Below are positions 33,161-43,721 of a stretch of 64,000 nucleotides of DNA, one piece after another. The position numbers were made by a program, and so were the translations under genes. The DNA is taken from contig JBNGIO010006283.1 of the NCBI GenBank assembly GCA_049999805.1, positions 25,194 to 89,193 of the forward strand, read 5' to 3'. The stretch is from Folioceros fuciformis. Lineage: Eukaryota; Anthocerotophyta; Anthocerotopsida; Anthocerotales. Below the pieces are notes generated by a model. That model was given only the letters and a program-made list of their open reading frames with translations. It did no database searches and was not told where the DNA came from. The stretch's first letter is position 1, and every line of letters begins with the position of its first letter.

Positions 33161-33695
33161 ATTGTCACAAGCAACTTGCAAGACGCACACAAGTATGCGC
33201 ACTTGATTGTCAGCAACTTGTAAGATGCACAAAAGGATGTGCAAGTGATTGTTAGCAACTTGCAAGAGGCACACAAGGATGCGCAAGTGATTGTCAGCAA
33301 CTTGTATGATGCACACAAGGATGCGCAAGTGATTGTCAACAACTTGCAAGAGGCACACAAGGATGCGCAAGTGATTGTCAACAACTTGCAAGACGCACAC
33401 AAGGATGCACAAGTGATTGTCAGTAACTTGTAAGATGCACACACGGATGCGTAAGTGATGTTAACAACTTGGAAGACACATAGAAGGATATGCAATTGAT
33501 TGTCAGCAACGTGCAAGATGTACACAAGATGCTCAATTGATTGTCAACAATTTGCAAGATGCACACAAGGATGCGGAAGTGATTATCAGCAACTTGCAAG
33601 ACGCACACAAGGATGCGGAAGTGATTATCAGCAACTTGCAAGACGCACACAAGGATGCGCAAGTGATTGTCAGCACCTTGCAAGACGCACAACTT
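33161..33695. repeat. 42-bp minisatellite, about 12 copies
   Basis: Imperfect tandem copies of a 42-bp unit, typified by aagtgattgtcagcaacttg followed by caagacgcacacaaggatgcgc. The unit is a multiple of three, so both strands stay open over several copies. The plus strand reads QVIVSNLQDAHKDA repeatedly (33239-33433 and 33537-33690); the minus strand reads VCVLQVADNHLRIL repeatedly. Stop codons and small indels (around 33226, 33432 and 33470) break both frames. It is followed by short AC-rich repeats including four tandem ctacaac heptamers near 33790-33820. Confidence 0.9.
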
Positions 33696-34266
33696 GCAAT
33701 TGCAATCGTCAACTACAATCTACAACTCCAACGTGCAATGCCATATACTAGGCAACTTGCAATTGCCATTTGCAAGATAATTTACAACTACAACCTACAA
33801 CCTACAACCTACAACCCTTCTTGCTCCAATGAAAGGTATAAGTACGGCCTATCAATGGGGTCTCTTTCTGGACAAAATTTATTAAATTAATTAAAAATTA
33901 AAAGGTAAAAATAAATTATATTAATTTAAGCTAATACGTTTTTTTATTTAAATAGTCTGTCGCTAAAAGCTCAGAAGAAATCTACGGACGGAAATAAATC
34001 ATGTGGGTCTCAACATGTGCTAAGCTTACCGCAGCTCGACTTGTTCACATGCTGTAGACATTTGCGAAGGGGGAGGGGAAAAGAATGTGGCCGTTGTATA
34101 TATGTCTTGGTAGAGTGAGGTGCATAATTGGGGCACAGCGTGCTGGGTTGTGTGGCTACACACTCACCTCCCACGTCATGCTAGGTACCATCGTCTAAAG
34201 AGGTGTTGTCGGCCACGGTGCAATTCGAGCGATAATTTGAAAGCACATCTGTTTTTGTGACCACAG
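33696..34266. other. Intergenic, AT-rich
   Basis: Nothing coding is recognised. The right end (cagcggttac at about 34264) is a likely splice acceptor for the next gene, so an upstream exon of that gene may be hidden here. Confidence 0.35.
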
Positions 34267-35398
34267 CGGTTACGATGGAGAAGGCCTCCCAATCCGGACT
34301 GAATTCAAACTCACCACCGACCGGACAAGTTTAGAGTCTGACAAGAAAGAGCACGAGCTCACTGCCGCCGGGTCATGTTTAGAGTCTGATAAGAAGGAGC
34401 ACGAGCTGCCTCCCAAGAAGAAAGCGAGGGGGACAAGAAAGAGAAGCGCCACGAACATCGCAATGGTGATTCCCGGAAGCCTCTCCGGAACTGAATCTGG
34501 CGATCCTCTAAATAACAACGATGAGCTACCTCCTCAGAAGAAGGCGAAGACGACAAGAAAGGGAGCGATCGACTTGGATCAGTCGGAAGGTGAGTCAGAG
34601 ACGCTGGCAATCCGGAAGCAATATGAGCTTGCGAAATCCCAGCCAGAGACGCCCCAACCCCGTGCTCGAAAACGCGCACGGCAAGCCTCGAAGGAGCAGA
34701 AGGCATATGAGGTTCAGAAGGCGGAGACCACATCGCCACCGTCACAATGTTCCAGGACAGGGGACGACAGACTTGTGGCGGCGTCTGAAAGGGAGATTGA
34801 AACTGATGGTTCTGGAGAGAATTTGAAAGCCTTAAGACAACCTAGAGCGGAGTCCCGGACACAATGTTCCAGGACAGGGGACGACAGACTTGTGCCGGAG
34901 TCACTAGGTTCCAGAACAGGGGAAGACGGACTTGTGGCGGCGTCTGAAGGGGAGATTGAAACTGAGGATTCGGGAGAGAATTTGAAAGCCTTAAGACAAC
35001 CTAGAGCGGAGTCCCGGACTCAGTACATCTCACCTAATGGGGAACTCGTGACAGTTTATGTGTTGAGAAAGGGGGTGATGAAAGTCTATGGCAGAGGCTC
35101 TCCTACATGCAATGTGAAGGAGAGACGTGGAGATGATGATGATGACGATTCCGACGAAGAAACAGAGTCTGATGAAGATAGACCAGGCCGTAGCGGCCTT
35201 GTACCGCGGAAACCAATGATCCCGACTAGGGTGCCTGATGAGGAACAGAAAGTAGGATCAGACCAGCATCAAGCTCATGGAGCCGAATATGATGCAGGAT
35301 CGACAGAAAGAGGTGTCAGAAACCGTGAGGATCCAGGATCCAGCGACATGATGTTGCCTGCCTTCAAGGAGGAAGGAAAAGGAGAATCTCCGCCGTAG
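34267..35398 (+). CDS. Disordered, duplication-rich nuclear-type protein, 5' end incomplete
   Basis: The open frame continues upstream of the only in-frame ATG (34463, 311 aa) to a good acceptor (gtgaccacag|c), so a 5' exon is probably missing. The first part holds two LESDKKEHEL copies and basic clusters PPKKKARGTRKRS and PPQKKAKTTRKG that look like nuclear localisation signals. The middle is a tandem duplication of about 40 residues (SRTGDDRLVAASEREIETDG...LKALRQPRAESRTQ) at 34748-34863 and 34908-35022, with a partial copy between. It then has YISPNGELVTVYVLRKGVMKVYGRG, which may be a small folded segment, an acidic run DDDDDDSDEETESDED and a disordered tail. No family is recognised. The stop codon lies in the arm of a hairpin. 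Confidence 0.55.
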
Positions 35399-35420
35399 GC
35401 AAATCTGATTTGCCTACGGC
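35392..35420. repeat. Perfect 13-bp hairpin across a stop codon
   Basis: gccgtaggcaaat (35392-35404), a 3-nt loop ctg, then the exact reverse complement (35408-35420). The TAG stop of the upstream frame lies inside the left arm. Confidence 0.9.
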
Positions 35421-36361
35421 AAATTCTTCAAAAAGAGTCGGAGCAGCGGTTGCGAGAAAGTAGAAACCAGCTCGCTCACGAGTTGCAAGCCACAACAGGA
35501 AGCCAGCTAATCCTGCACAATCCAGAGCGGTTCCCATGCAGAATAGCGAGAGTGGCGAGAGTTGTCTGGATGTACCAGTCTTCTTTGAAGGGAACAAAGA
35601 TTTGAACCAGCAGCAAAAAGTGACAGTGGACGTCCAACGGGATGGTGCAGTCGAAGGTGACGTAGAAGCGCAAGGAGGAGAGTGTACAGACGAGGGCCTC
35701 AAAGGCCGGCATGGAGAATCCATTGCAAACCCGATCCAAGAAGCAGGATGTTGTGAAGGCAACGTCCTTCCACACTCGGGACAGTGTACTGTGCTAGTGC
35801 GAGAAATTTGAGATCGGAAGACGTCACCACATTCGGCCTCAGCAAAGACAGATGGCATACAGGTCAGATGTCTCCACCAGAACCGGGTATGTACCTGGGT
35901 GACGGATACCACCTTGAAGTGGCATGTTGTTTACTACATCAGCAAGGAGGTCCGTTCCCATGACCAATGCCTTGGGTTTAAATGACATCGTCCAAGGTTA
36001 GGAGATGCAAGACTCCGTTAGAATTTTTATATATGTTAGAAAATTATTTCTGAGTGTATTAGAATACACTCAGTATACTATTATTTTTACTTGCATTAGA
36101 GTACACTCAATCTTGGAACATTAGCGATACGTAGTTAGAGGCATCTCGTTATGCGTTGTGACTTCCTCCTTAACGTGCTATCTTCGGCCTATAATCACAG
36201 TTCTGTCACCATGGTCACAAAGTATGTGCAAATTATGATCTTCCAAAACCCTTCAGCGTTTGTTATCTCTTGCCTGCAACGATAGCTTGGACATTAAAAA
36301 ACCATTCACACGAGAAAGAGAAAGGTCGTTAACAACCCACAGTAGTACTTGACCTCGGAAA
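35421..36361. other. Intergenic; possible further coding fragment
   Basis: A plus-strand stretch at about 35426-35570 reads ILQKESEQRLRESRNQLAHE and onward without an ATG. It has coding-like composition and could be a spliced continuation of the upstream gene. A 182-codon minus frame overlaps it, but its composition is poor. The rest (35990-36240) is AT-rich and has no feature. Confidence 0.35.
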
Positions 36362-37712
36362 TCATTCATACCATGGGTGGTGTATTCGAACGATCCTTCC
36401 CGCTTCCAGATCAAGATCACAGCTTGTTTTGAAGCTGAAGATGGCTTGGACGATTCTACTTTCTGCTTTGACGCTGGCTGCTTCCGCGCTATTACCATCA
36501 TCAAACCAGCCCTACGAAGAAACTTACTCATGAGCAAACTATTCGTGCAGGAAAGATTCAGTACAAGCATGAAACCCACCACACCTGAGGAGCACTCAGG
36601 ACTTCACAGTTGCACGTTGATAGCCTTGCTTCTAGGTGTCTGCTGATGATCCTAAGAACCAAGGATCTTGAGGAACCTGGAACGAAATCCGATATTCAAC
36701 GAGGTGGCGCTGGCTTGCTGGTGATCACATCATATGAGAATGTCTTTTCCAGCTCTTCTTAAATGACATCTTGCCTTCGTTGTTGTGAACCAGTGACATG
36801 GACTTGGCGAATGCCGAAGCCTGGTCCTTCTCCTTCTGAATAACTCTTTGAAGCCGTGCAGAAAACCCAAAACTATCCATCATCAAGAACCACCTGTTTG
36901 TTAAGGGGGACACAACACCAATAATGACTGCTGAGTGCAAATATGATAGGACTTCCAGGCAGAGTTATTTCAGTACGCTGGCACCCTTGCACATCCACTG
37001 CTATGATCATCTTCAATTTTCGGAGCAGCAAGTAAAGCTTCTTGAAAGCGCTCCATCATGTTCCTAGTACGGGCCCTCACTGGGGCACTAGCTACACCGC
37101 TTCTATTGTCATGCTGGAATAACTGAGACACAACTGTCATTCATGAGGCAAACCTGGGCATGGCAGAAAGTACAGGGCTTCGAAAAAATTCGTCTCACCC
37201 CAACGGCGCCCTCGCTGTCTGAATCAGGAGCTTCGTCAATTTGGTCGTTCAACTCCCTTCCCCGCTCCCCATGGACCTGACCATCCTCTAAACTTTCCTC
37301 GCCAACTTCAACCCCTCTGTGCTGTACCACCTGAAACCGACCAGGCCCTCAGACTGTCGATGAGCGAGGGAAATTCAATTGAGAAGGAGGAAACGAGCAC
37401 AGGCTACAGTACATCCTCTGCTGAAGCCAGCTCCATGATTTGCTGCGCCAAAGGCAGAGGATTTTTCCGGATGTCAGCTGCGGGGGCCTGCTTATCCCCC
37501 AACAACTCCTGAAGACGCTCCGCCATGGTGCTGGCACCGGAAGACTCTTGCCCATGCTGAGCATCTGGTTCGGCACGCTGCAAATCAGACTTGGACACCA
37601 CCTCGTCTTCCAAAAGCCGCAGAAATTGCCTTCCCAACCCTGTTCCTCTACTGCTCTGCTCAGATGCATGTGACTGCATAGAGACCTTTCCTGCAGTCGC
37701 AAACTCTAGCAT
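36362..37712 (-). CDS. Conserved plant-specific protein of unknown function
   Basis: Six exons are proposed: 37712-37413, 37330-37199, 37113-36977, 36893-36729, 36651-36583, 36488-36362; 309 aa in one frame. Landmarks match a plant protein family I recall only as uncharacterised: VRARTRNMMERFQEAL, then FGFSARLQRVIQKEKDQ (family form GLFGKLQQVMQSEKE), then IISRHLEARLSTCNCEVL, and finally IFSFKTSCDLDLEAGRIVRIHHPWYE (family form GDVELEVGNLISIHPPWKEV). The C-terminal half may be a beta-rich fold. The N-terminal half is acidic and disordered (MAERLQELLGDKQAP; DEAPDSDSEGAVG). The last intron donor was set one dinucleotide downstream of the first GT to keep frame. The true start may be further upstream. 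Confidence 0.65.
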
Positions 37713-38017
37713 TAGAGGTTCCTGGTTACGAGAACGTCTACTGCAAAGCCATCTCGGATGAAGAAAAGTAGTCCACCTTCAGATGCCTTAGGTCTAGCGC
37801 GGTTGGGTGTCTTGGAAGGTTCCATTGTGCCACGGAACGAGGCTGGTGGAATTGGGCACATTGATAGTCAACCACAGAAGAGGGAAGGAGAACACATGTG
37901 GAGTTCGGCGGAAATGGAGTGGAAATGGACTACAACCTGGTCCGGAGCCCGACTCGAGTGAACAAGGCATGCATCAGTGTGTGCCAGGAACTGCAGGAGC
38001 TTTCAAAGCATCTGGGT
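37713..38017. other. Short intergenic region between two minus-strand genes
   Basis: About 300 bp between the start of the plant-specific gene and the NOP16 stop. It should contain the NOP16 3' UTR and the downstream gene's promoter. Nothing else seen. Confidence 0.4.
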
Positions 38018-38995
38018 TCAAGCACAGTGGAGCCACAAATTCCGAAACTGCTTGTCGTTGCTCACGTCAAATGGCGAGGGGATGTTCAGGGGACTGGGCA
38101 CACTGTAGTGTGCTCGTGTAGGAGTAGGGATTTGAAGTTGACAATAGGAATCGGAAATGCCATCCTTTATTTCCAAAGAATCGAATGAACCAACAACATT
38201 CTTCTCGTATGCATGGTAGCGTACACACAAGGAACGAAGGGCGGCCGGTGGTTGTTGCATCTTGTTCAGCTTCATATCCCTCCACATTGCCTGAAACAAG
38301 AAACAGCTGGAAGATGAAGAGTTGCACACACAGAATGAAGCCACACATCACCACGACGGTGTGCTAACCTCGTAGTTGTCCCCATGCTTGGCGATTAGTC
38401 GGCTCACATAGACTCTTTGCATTTTGGTGAGACGCTGGAGTGGAGCGGTTCGACCATCCTTCCTCTTCTTGCCAAGGGCCGATCTCAGCTCTGCCAAACA
38501 CCAACAAATCCAGCACGCGGATAAGGCACTATATTAGGTCAAGTTCCTGGCATCCTCCCTCCCCTGCCCTCCGCTACACAAAACCCTTCCATACCGTCAG
38601 ATTCCTTATCGCTGTCATACTCTTCAGTCTCAGGCTCCGCTGACAACGGCTTTTGTAAGCTCACCAACTGCACATTCTTCCCCGACCCCGAGCGAGCACC
38701 AGTGACGTTAGGGTTGCGAACGATGCCTAAAGATCGATAATTGTCTAACACAGTGCCTTTGTCGTTCCATTCCAACCTGCAGCAGCCACAATCCCGGCTT
38801 CAGAATTGCTCCCGACCACTTACTACACGCTGTCAAAGACAGAATCAGAAGACCGTCAACAACAAAGGGCACCAACCTTTCATCAGAGCCAGGCAGGCAT
38901 ACTGGCTGCGGATGGAGCAGCTTGGACTTGCGCTTTTTCAAGCCAACCCGCACAACCGGTCGCGTTTTCTTGTACGATCGCCTGGACCTCGCCAT
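38018..38995 (-). CDS. NOP16: Nucleolar protein 16 (ribosome biogenesis)
   Basis: Four exons, 38995-38877, 38776-38595, 38490-38369 and 38290-38018, give 231 aa. NOP16 takes part in 60S ribosomal subunit assembly in the nucleolus. The N terminus MARSRRSYKKTRPVVRVGLKKRK is the family's basic start. RLEWNDKGTVLDNYRSLGIVRNPN, an acidic DSDKESD patch, ELRSALGKKRKDGRTAPLQRLTKMQRVYVSRLIAKHGDNYEAMWRDMKLNKMQQ and LCVRYHAYEK follow the plant family order. Family members usually end near this point, but here the frame continues for about 60 residues (EIKDGISDSYCQLQIP...). This may be a lineage extension or a last intron I did not recognise. Confidence 0.9.
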
Positions 38996-39171
38996 GCTTG
39001 TCTCCGCAAGGCCAAAGAGCTCGCCCTCGTTAGGGTTTGGGGTTTATGGACGTGTGAGTACACGATTGACTTCTCAAGTTCTCACCTATCTAAACGCTAC
39101 GCACTTTTATAAACGAACTTTCCTGTTGGTGACAAAATCATTCCAAAAAACGAACTAAAACTGAATCATAT

Positions 39172-39528
39172 ATGTGTAACGGCCCACGTTACATAGCGTT
39201 TTACGCCATCGTGTCAGCTCATTTTCCACAACGCACCTTTCGAGCATGCAAATGTTATCTAGACCTTCTCGCAGGGATCACTTGTTTGCCACCGAACACC
39301 AGCCGGACAGCCGGCCTATCAGCGCTCGACGTCCATTCAAATCGGAAAGGACTTCCGGAATGTATCCGGCTGGAGGTGGACCAACTGCTGAGCATCATAT
39401 CATCGCTGAATGAGGGGAAAACTCCACTGGCGCATCTGACATCTGTGAGAAGCTTTGCTTCAGGCTTTGTGTTTTGCGTGGCCGGCAAGCAGTACCTTGA
39501 CCCAACGGTGGGAGGCGTGAGGATCTAA
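39172..39528 (+). CDS. Possible small protein, unknown
   Basis: An ATG-initiated frame of 118 codons upstream of NOP16 on the opposite strand. The second half (CIRLEVDQLLSIISSLNEGK, then SFASGFVFCVAGKQYLDPTV) has coding-like composition, but no domain is recognised and a 77-codon antisense frame overlaps it. It could also be an exon of a longer gene or chance. Confidence 0.2.
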   Translation: MCNGPRYIAFYAIVSAHFPQRTFRACKCYLDLLAGITCLPPNTSRTAGLSALDVHSNRKGLPECIRLEVDQLLSIISSLNEGKTPLAHLTSVRSFASGFVFCVAGKQYLDPTVGGVRI

Positions 39529-40018
39529 TCCAGATCTCCATGCACGTTGTGACCAATTCGAGTACGCCTTTCACTGTACGTGAAGTTAGAATCGGAGAGC
39601 GGCATGCCAATTCTTGTTAGCACGTTTAAGGGATGCGGATGTACAGCCGGCTAGTTTTATTGAATCTAGGTAGGCTGATTTGAGGAAGAAGCAACAATTA
39701 TGGTCCTTCCCATAGCCACCAGTTTATGCCATCCACCCTTTTCCAAAAAGTTGGTAGTAGTAGTACCAAAAATGAATTCCAAGTGAATCATTTGCTCCTG
39801 CAGGGCCGAAAGGTTGTTACACCAAAGGTTCCTAGGACAGGATGGGCGAGGAGCCTGCAAGAGGATAGAAAAACTGACCTCCAGGGAGCGTTCTTGATTG
39901 ACTAGGATGAAACTTCGGTCGTGTGGAGGCCCAACAAGACGTCAGGAGATTCCCCTGCCGAGTAAAAATCTGCTTCCCACTTTCGTAGCAGCTCCATCAT
40001 TCGTCCTCTTCGCCGAGG
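39529..40018. other. Intergenic, 3' side of histidine kinase
   Basis: Nothing recognised; probably includes the histidine kinase 3' UTR. Confidence 0.4.
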
Positions 40019-43000
40019 TCAGGTTATAGCTTCCTGACAGGAAGCTATAGGGGCTTGTGACTTGGTTAGAGGAGCTCTTTGTTCTTTGTAAGCATGACCA
40101 TCACTGGGCCTTGACCTGGACATGAAGCCATAAGCCTCCAGCAGCTTTACCAACTGATGTCGAGACAGAGGTTTTGTGAAAAAATCATCCACTCCAGCTG
40201 CCAGAAACTGATTTCGATCGCTTTCCAGAGCGTTTCCAGTTAATCCGATGATTGGTGTTGTGATCCCCATAGCACGAAGCTGACGAGTGGCCTGCAAGTC
40301 ACCATTCACAAAAGTATAGGGTTTCCTCCTTCAGAGCACACATAAAGGCGCAGGGACGAAAGTCATAGGACGTTCATGGCGGCATTACGGGTGGAAGCAG
40401 GGGCAGAAATTGAATCTCACCTCGTGACCGTCCATGACTGGCATTTCCTTGTCGATCAGAATCATGTCGTATCTCGCTCCATTCCTACACAGTTCCAGAG
40501 CCTGCTCGCCGTTCTCCGCTGTTTCACTGTCCACGTTGAAGCTAGATAGGAGTTTGTGCAGTATCCGGCTATTGACTTGATTGTCCTCCACAACAAGGAC
40601 TTTGGGGATTCGGTCTTCCAGAGAGGCAGTCAAGGCATGACCTGAGCTACATCGGTGCATGGACCTTCCACCCACAAACCTACTAGACAGATCGAAGGTG
40701 CTCCGGCTGGTATGACGCAAATTGCCATGTGCTGCAGTCTCAGTCGATGACGGTGAGGCCAACTCCAGCGGAATAGTGCACAAGAATGTGCTTCCCCTAC
40801 CTACTTCGGAATGAACTCCAATTGTACCTCCAGAAAGTTCTACGATTCTGCAGCACGCGCACGGGTGTTAGACCCGATGGTAACCCGAAATAGTCAGCAC
40901 TGTGCAGTGGGCACACCATGAACATGGACTTTGGGGGGAGCTTACCTTTTAGAGAAGCATAGGCCAAGACCTGTTCCACCACCCGCTTGGGAGGAAGTAG
41001 CATGAACCTGCATGTACGGCTCGAAGAGTCTTTTCTGATCTTCTTCACTTATGCCAATCCCAGTGTCCTCTACAGATATTGTGACTCTCACAATCGTGGC
41101 CGTCCTGTCCCCTGCTTGCTGTGTGCATGCCTCCACTTGCGTTGGCCCACCCTCATGAACCTCGGTCGCAGTGCACTCCCCTTGCGAATGCAGATTTGAC
41201 AGGTCCATCACCGCTCCCTCTGTCAACCCAGAATGTGGTTGCGTGCTCAAGCTGTTGCACTTCACACGAAGACAGACCTTCCCCCCACGCGGAGTGAACT
41301 TGGCTGCATTGGATAGGTAGTTGGCAACGACCTGAGGCATCGACAGGAAGACTTGTCACCAACCCAAGGACTCGTTCCACCGTACACTGAGCAAAGAACC
41401 TGCGTGCACATCTGCAAGAAGCAAAGGCACTGTAGAGGCAATCGTACCTGTCCGACACGATGCTTGTCACCAAGCACATCCCAACTTGATAGTCGTTCAC
41501 GAGTTTCGTCATCTACGGATAAAGTAAACTGTATTCCCTTAGAGTCAAAAGTATCTTGAAAAGACCACACTATGGAGCTTACTAGCTCTCCCATGTTGAA
41601 AGGCTGCTTTTCCAAGTGAAGCTTTCCAGCTTCGATTTTACCTGTAGCCATTGTTACCATCAGAAGAGCATCCAGTGCTTGACAAGGATATGGAGAAATC
41701 AGAGGAGTTTGTAACTATGCACTGACCCATGTCGAGGACATCATTCAGAATGCGAATCATAGAGGACGACGAAGAGTCCATCATCTTGAGAATTTCTCGC
41801 TGCTCCTCTGAAATGTTCCCCGCTAGCATGTGGCCTATACCAAGAACCACCGCATTGAATGGCACTGCAACCAGGACAGGGGCACAACCAACTTGATTGA
41901 TGCGTAGGATCGATCACACAACACAACACAACCAGGCCAGGCCGGGCACCCAAAGAGAGGTTGGTAGACAGATCAATGATGCAGGATGGCTGAGGGCCAC
42001 TTCCGTACCTCTAATCTCATGAAATATATAGCTGATGAACTGTCGCATCTTACTAACTTTGTCTGAGTTCTCTCTGTTGATGTCATCCAGCACCTTTGTC
42101 ATGTGCTGGACCGCACTGTGCGCCTCCTGTTGCTGGGCAACCATCTTTCCCACGTAGGCCTGCGTGGCTTCAAATCCCGCAAACAGTTCCTTCTCGGCCC
42201 GGCTCCTTAGCAGTATAAGCGGGCATGTCGCCAGCATAGAGAAACCAGCAGTCACGTAGACGGAAGCCAGATGATCGGGAGGGAGGACTCCCGAGCTGTA
42301 GTCCTCCCACGAACAGAGCAGCAGAAACGAGGCGGGAATGAGCAAAGAGAGAGTAAAGGCAGCTTGCCATGCCATGACGGGAGCCGATGATAGAAGACAG
42401 GGCAGCCCGATCATGAGCAGCAAGTCGCGAGGCTGAATGGAGACACAACCCGCAGAACCCGTCAGTTTGCAGGATAACATAGGAGCCAGTGCTGTAACCG
42501 CTGGCACGGCAAAAAGAAGAGGAGACACGGTTCTGCAAAGCCTTTGGCTGCCATCGTAGTCCACACAGAGACAGATGATGAGAGCTACACAAGAACAGGT
42601 TGCTAATATCCCCACCATTGCAAGGGCAATGCTGCGGGCTGGGTCGCGACTGTATACCACCAGCACAGCAGCAATGAGTATGGTGAATGCCCCGAGCACA
42701 CAAAAAACCTCCCCCTTCTGCCTTCTCCAAGTATACGTGCATTGATCTCGCACGCGCTCAAACTCCACATTCCGATCCAAAACTGAGGATTTCCCATCCC
42801 CCCGTCCTCTCTTTCTCTGTACATGACCTCCATCCGCAGCAGGCCCATCGAGCCGTAACGTCTGCCTCAACACTCCTTCCTTGGATTTGCCTGCACCCTC
42901 GACTCCGCCACTCCCCAATTTACACTCCTTCACCTTCACCTTCTCCTTCACCTTCTCCTTCTCCTGCCGCTGCCCCTGCTCCTGCTCCTGCGGCTGCGGC

Positions 43001-43335
43001 TGCGGCTGCGGCTCCTGGTCCGCTCCGCCACCGGAATCGTCACGGGGCAGCACACCATCCCGGCCCATATCACACTCCCCCGTACCAATTGTGGAGCCCG
43101 ATTTCCCGGCCTCGGCCGCGCCACAATTGTCGTCCCCTCGACTCCAAACTCCACTCCCCGGCAAGTCCCTGTACAAGCAGGCGGTCGCTACACTCCTGCC
43201 CACCGCTGGAAAAACATCCGCCAAGGTGAATTCGGACGTGCACATTGCGCAACAGATTCGGGCGCAGCAGAAACACGCCAGATCCCGCACCACCGCCCTC
43301 AAGTTCGCAGCACCGCCAAAGACGCTGCTCACCAT
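40019..43335 (-). CDS. Membrane hybrid histidine kinase with receiver domain
   Basis: Six exons, 43335-42009, 41864-41727, 41641-41448, 41331-40946, 40847-40421 and 40291-40019, give 914 aa from the first ATG. A long polar N-terminal region contains a Q/E/P run and a K/E/V run. About six hydrophobic segments follow (e.g. VLGAFTILIAAVLVVY, LVGILATCSCVALIICLCV-like, LLMIGLPCLLSSAPVMAW), then a coiled segment. The kinase core has an H box FHEIRVPFNA (His about 439), N box ANYLSNAAKFTPRGG, G1 VEDTGIGIS, F box LFEPYMQ and G2 GTGLGLCFSKR. The C-terminal receiver has VVEDN, phosphoacceptor Asp814 (LIDKEMPVMDG) and Lys864 (FFTKP). It should autophosphorylate and feed a His-Asp phosphorelay. No CHASE, PAS or GAF domain is seen, so the cytokinin, ethylene and phytochrome types do not fit; the stimulus is unknown. 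Confidence 0.88.
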
Positions 43336-43621
43336 GTCCCCCACCCGAGCCCCCGGAAGCCAGGCCAAGCCAAGCTAAGCGCCGGGCACATCCCACGTCC
43401 TGGTCCTCACACCCGCACCAGCCATGCCCGAATCCAGCTCAAAACCGTGCAATCTCATGAGACGCGTTGGTCCCCCTCAACTGTCACCGATCTGCCAATT
43501 GCGTCTTGGCTCCGGGGGCCGTGAGAGCAGCAAGGCGGGACTCCCCTGCCACCGCCCAGCGGTCAGGCGACATGACAAGCACGGAAGGTGCGCGCCTCCC
43601 GTCCCGTCTCCGGTCCTCCGT
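43336..43621. other. Upstream region of histidine kinase up to the first gap
   Basis: GC-rich sequence directly upstream of the kinase start, probably 5' UTR and promoter. The kinase frame remains open to 43368 without another ATG. Confidence 0.4.
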
Positions 43622-43721
43622 NNNNNNNNNNNNNNNNNNNNNNNNNNNNNNNNNNNNNNNNNNNNNNNNNNNNNNNNNNNNNNNNNNNNNNNNNNNNNNN
43701 NNNNNNNNNNNNNNNNNNNNN
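43622..43721. other. Assembly gap, 100 N
   Basis: Exactly 100 N, the usual placeholder for a gap of unknown size. Confidence 0.99.

Noticed and set aside
33161-33695. CRISPR-like array
   Set aside because: The units are contiguous 42-bp tandem copies without unique spacers, and the sequence is eukaryotic.
33780-33825. Possible interstitial telomere repeat
   Set aside because: The heptamer is ctacaac, not the plant CCCTAAA unit, and only about four copies exist.
35364-35912. 182-codon minus-strand frame
   Set aside because: It overlaps the 3' end of the disordered-protein gene and has no ATG-proximal domain or splice evidence; the opposite strand looks more coding.
42687-43378. Pro/Ser-rich plus-strand frames opposite the histidine kinase
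   Set aside because: They arise from antisense reading of the kinase's low-complexity Q/E/K region.
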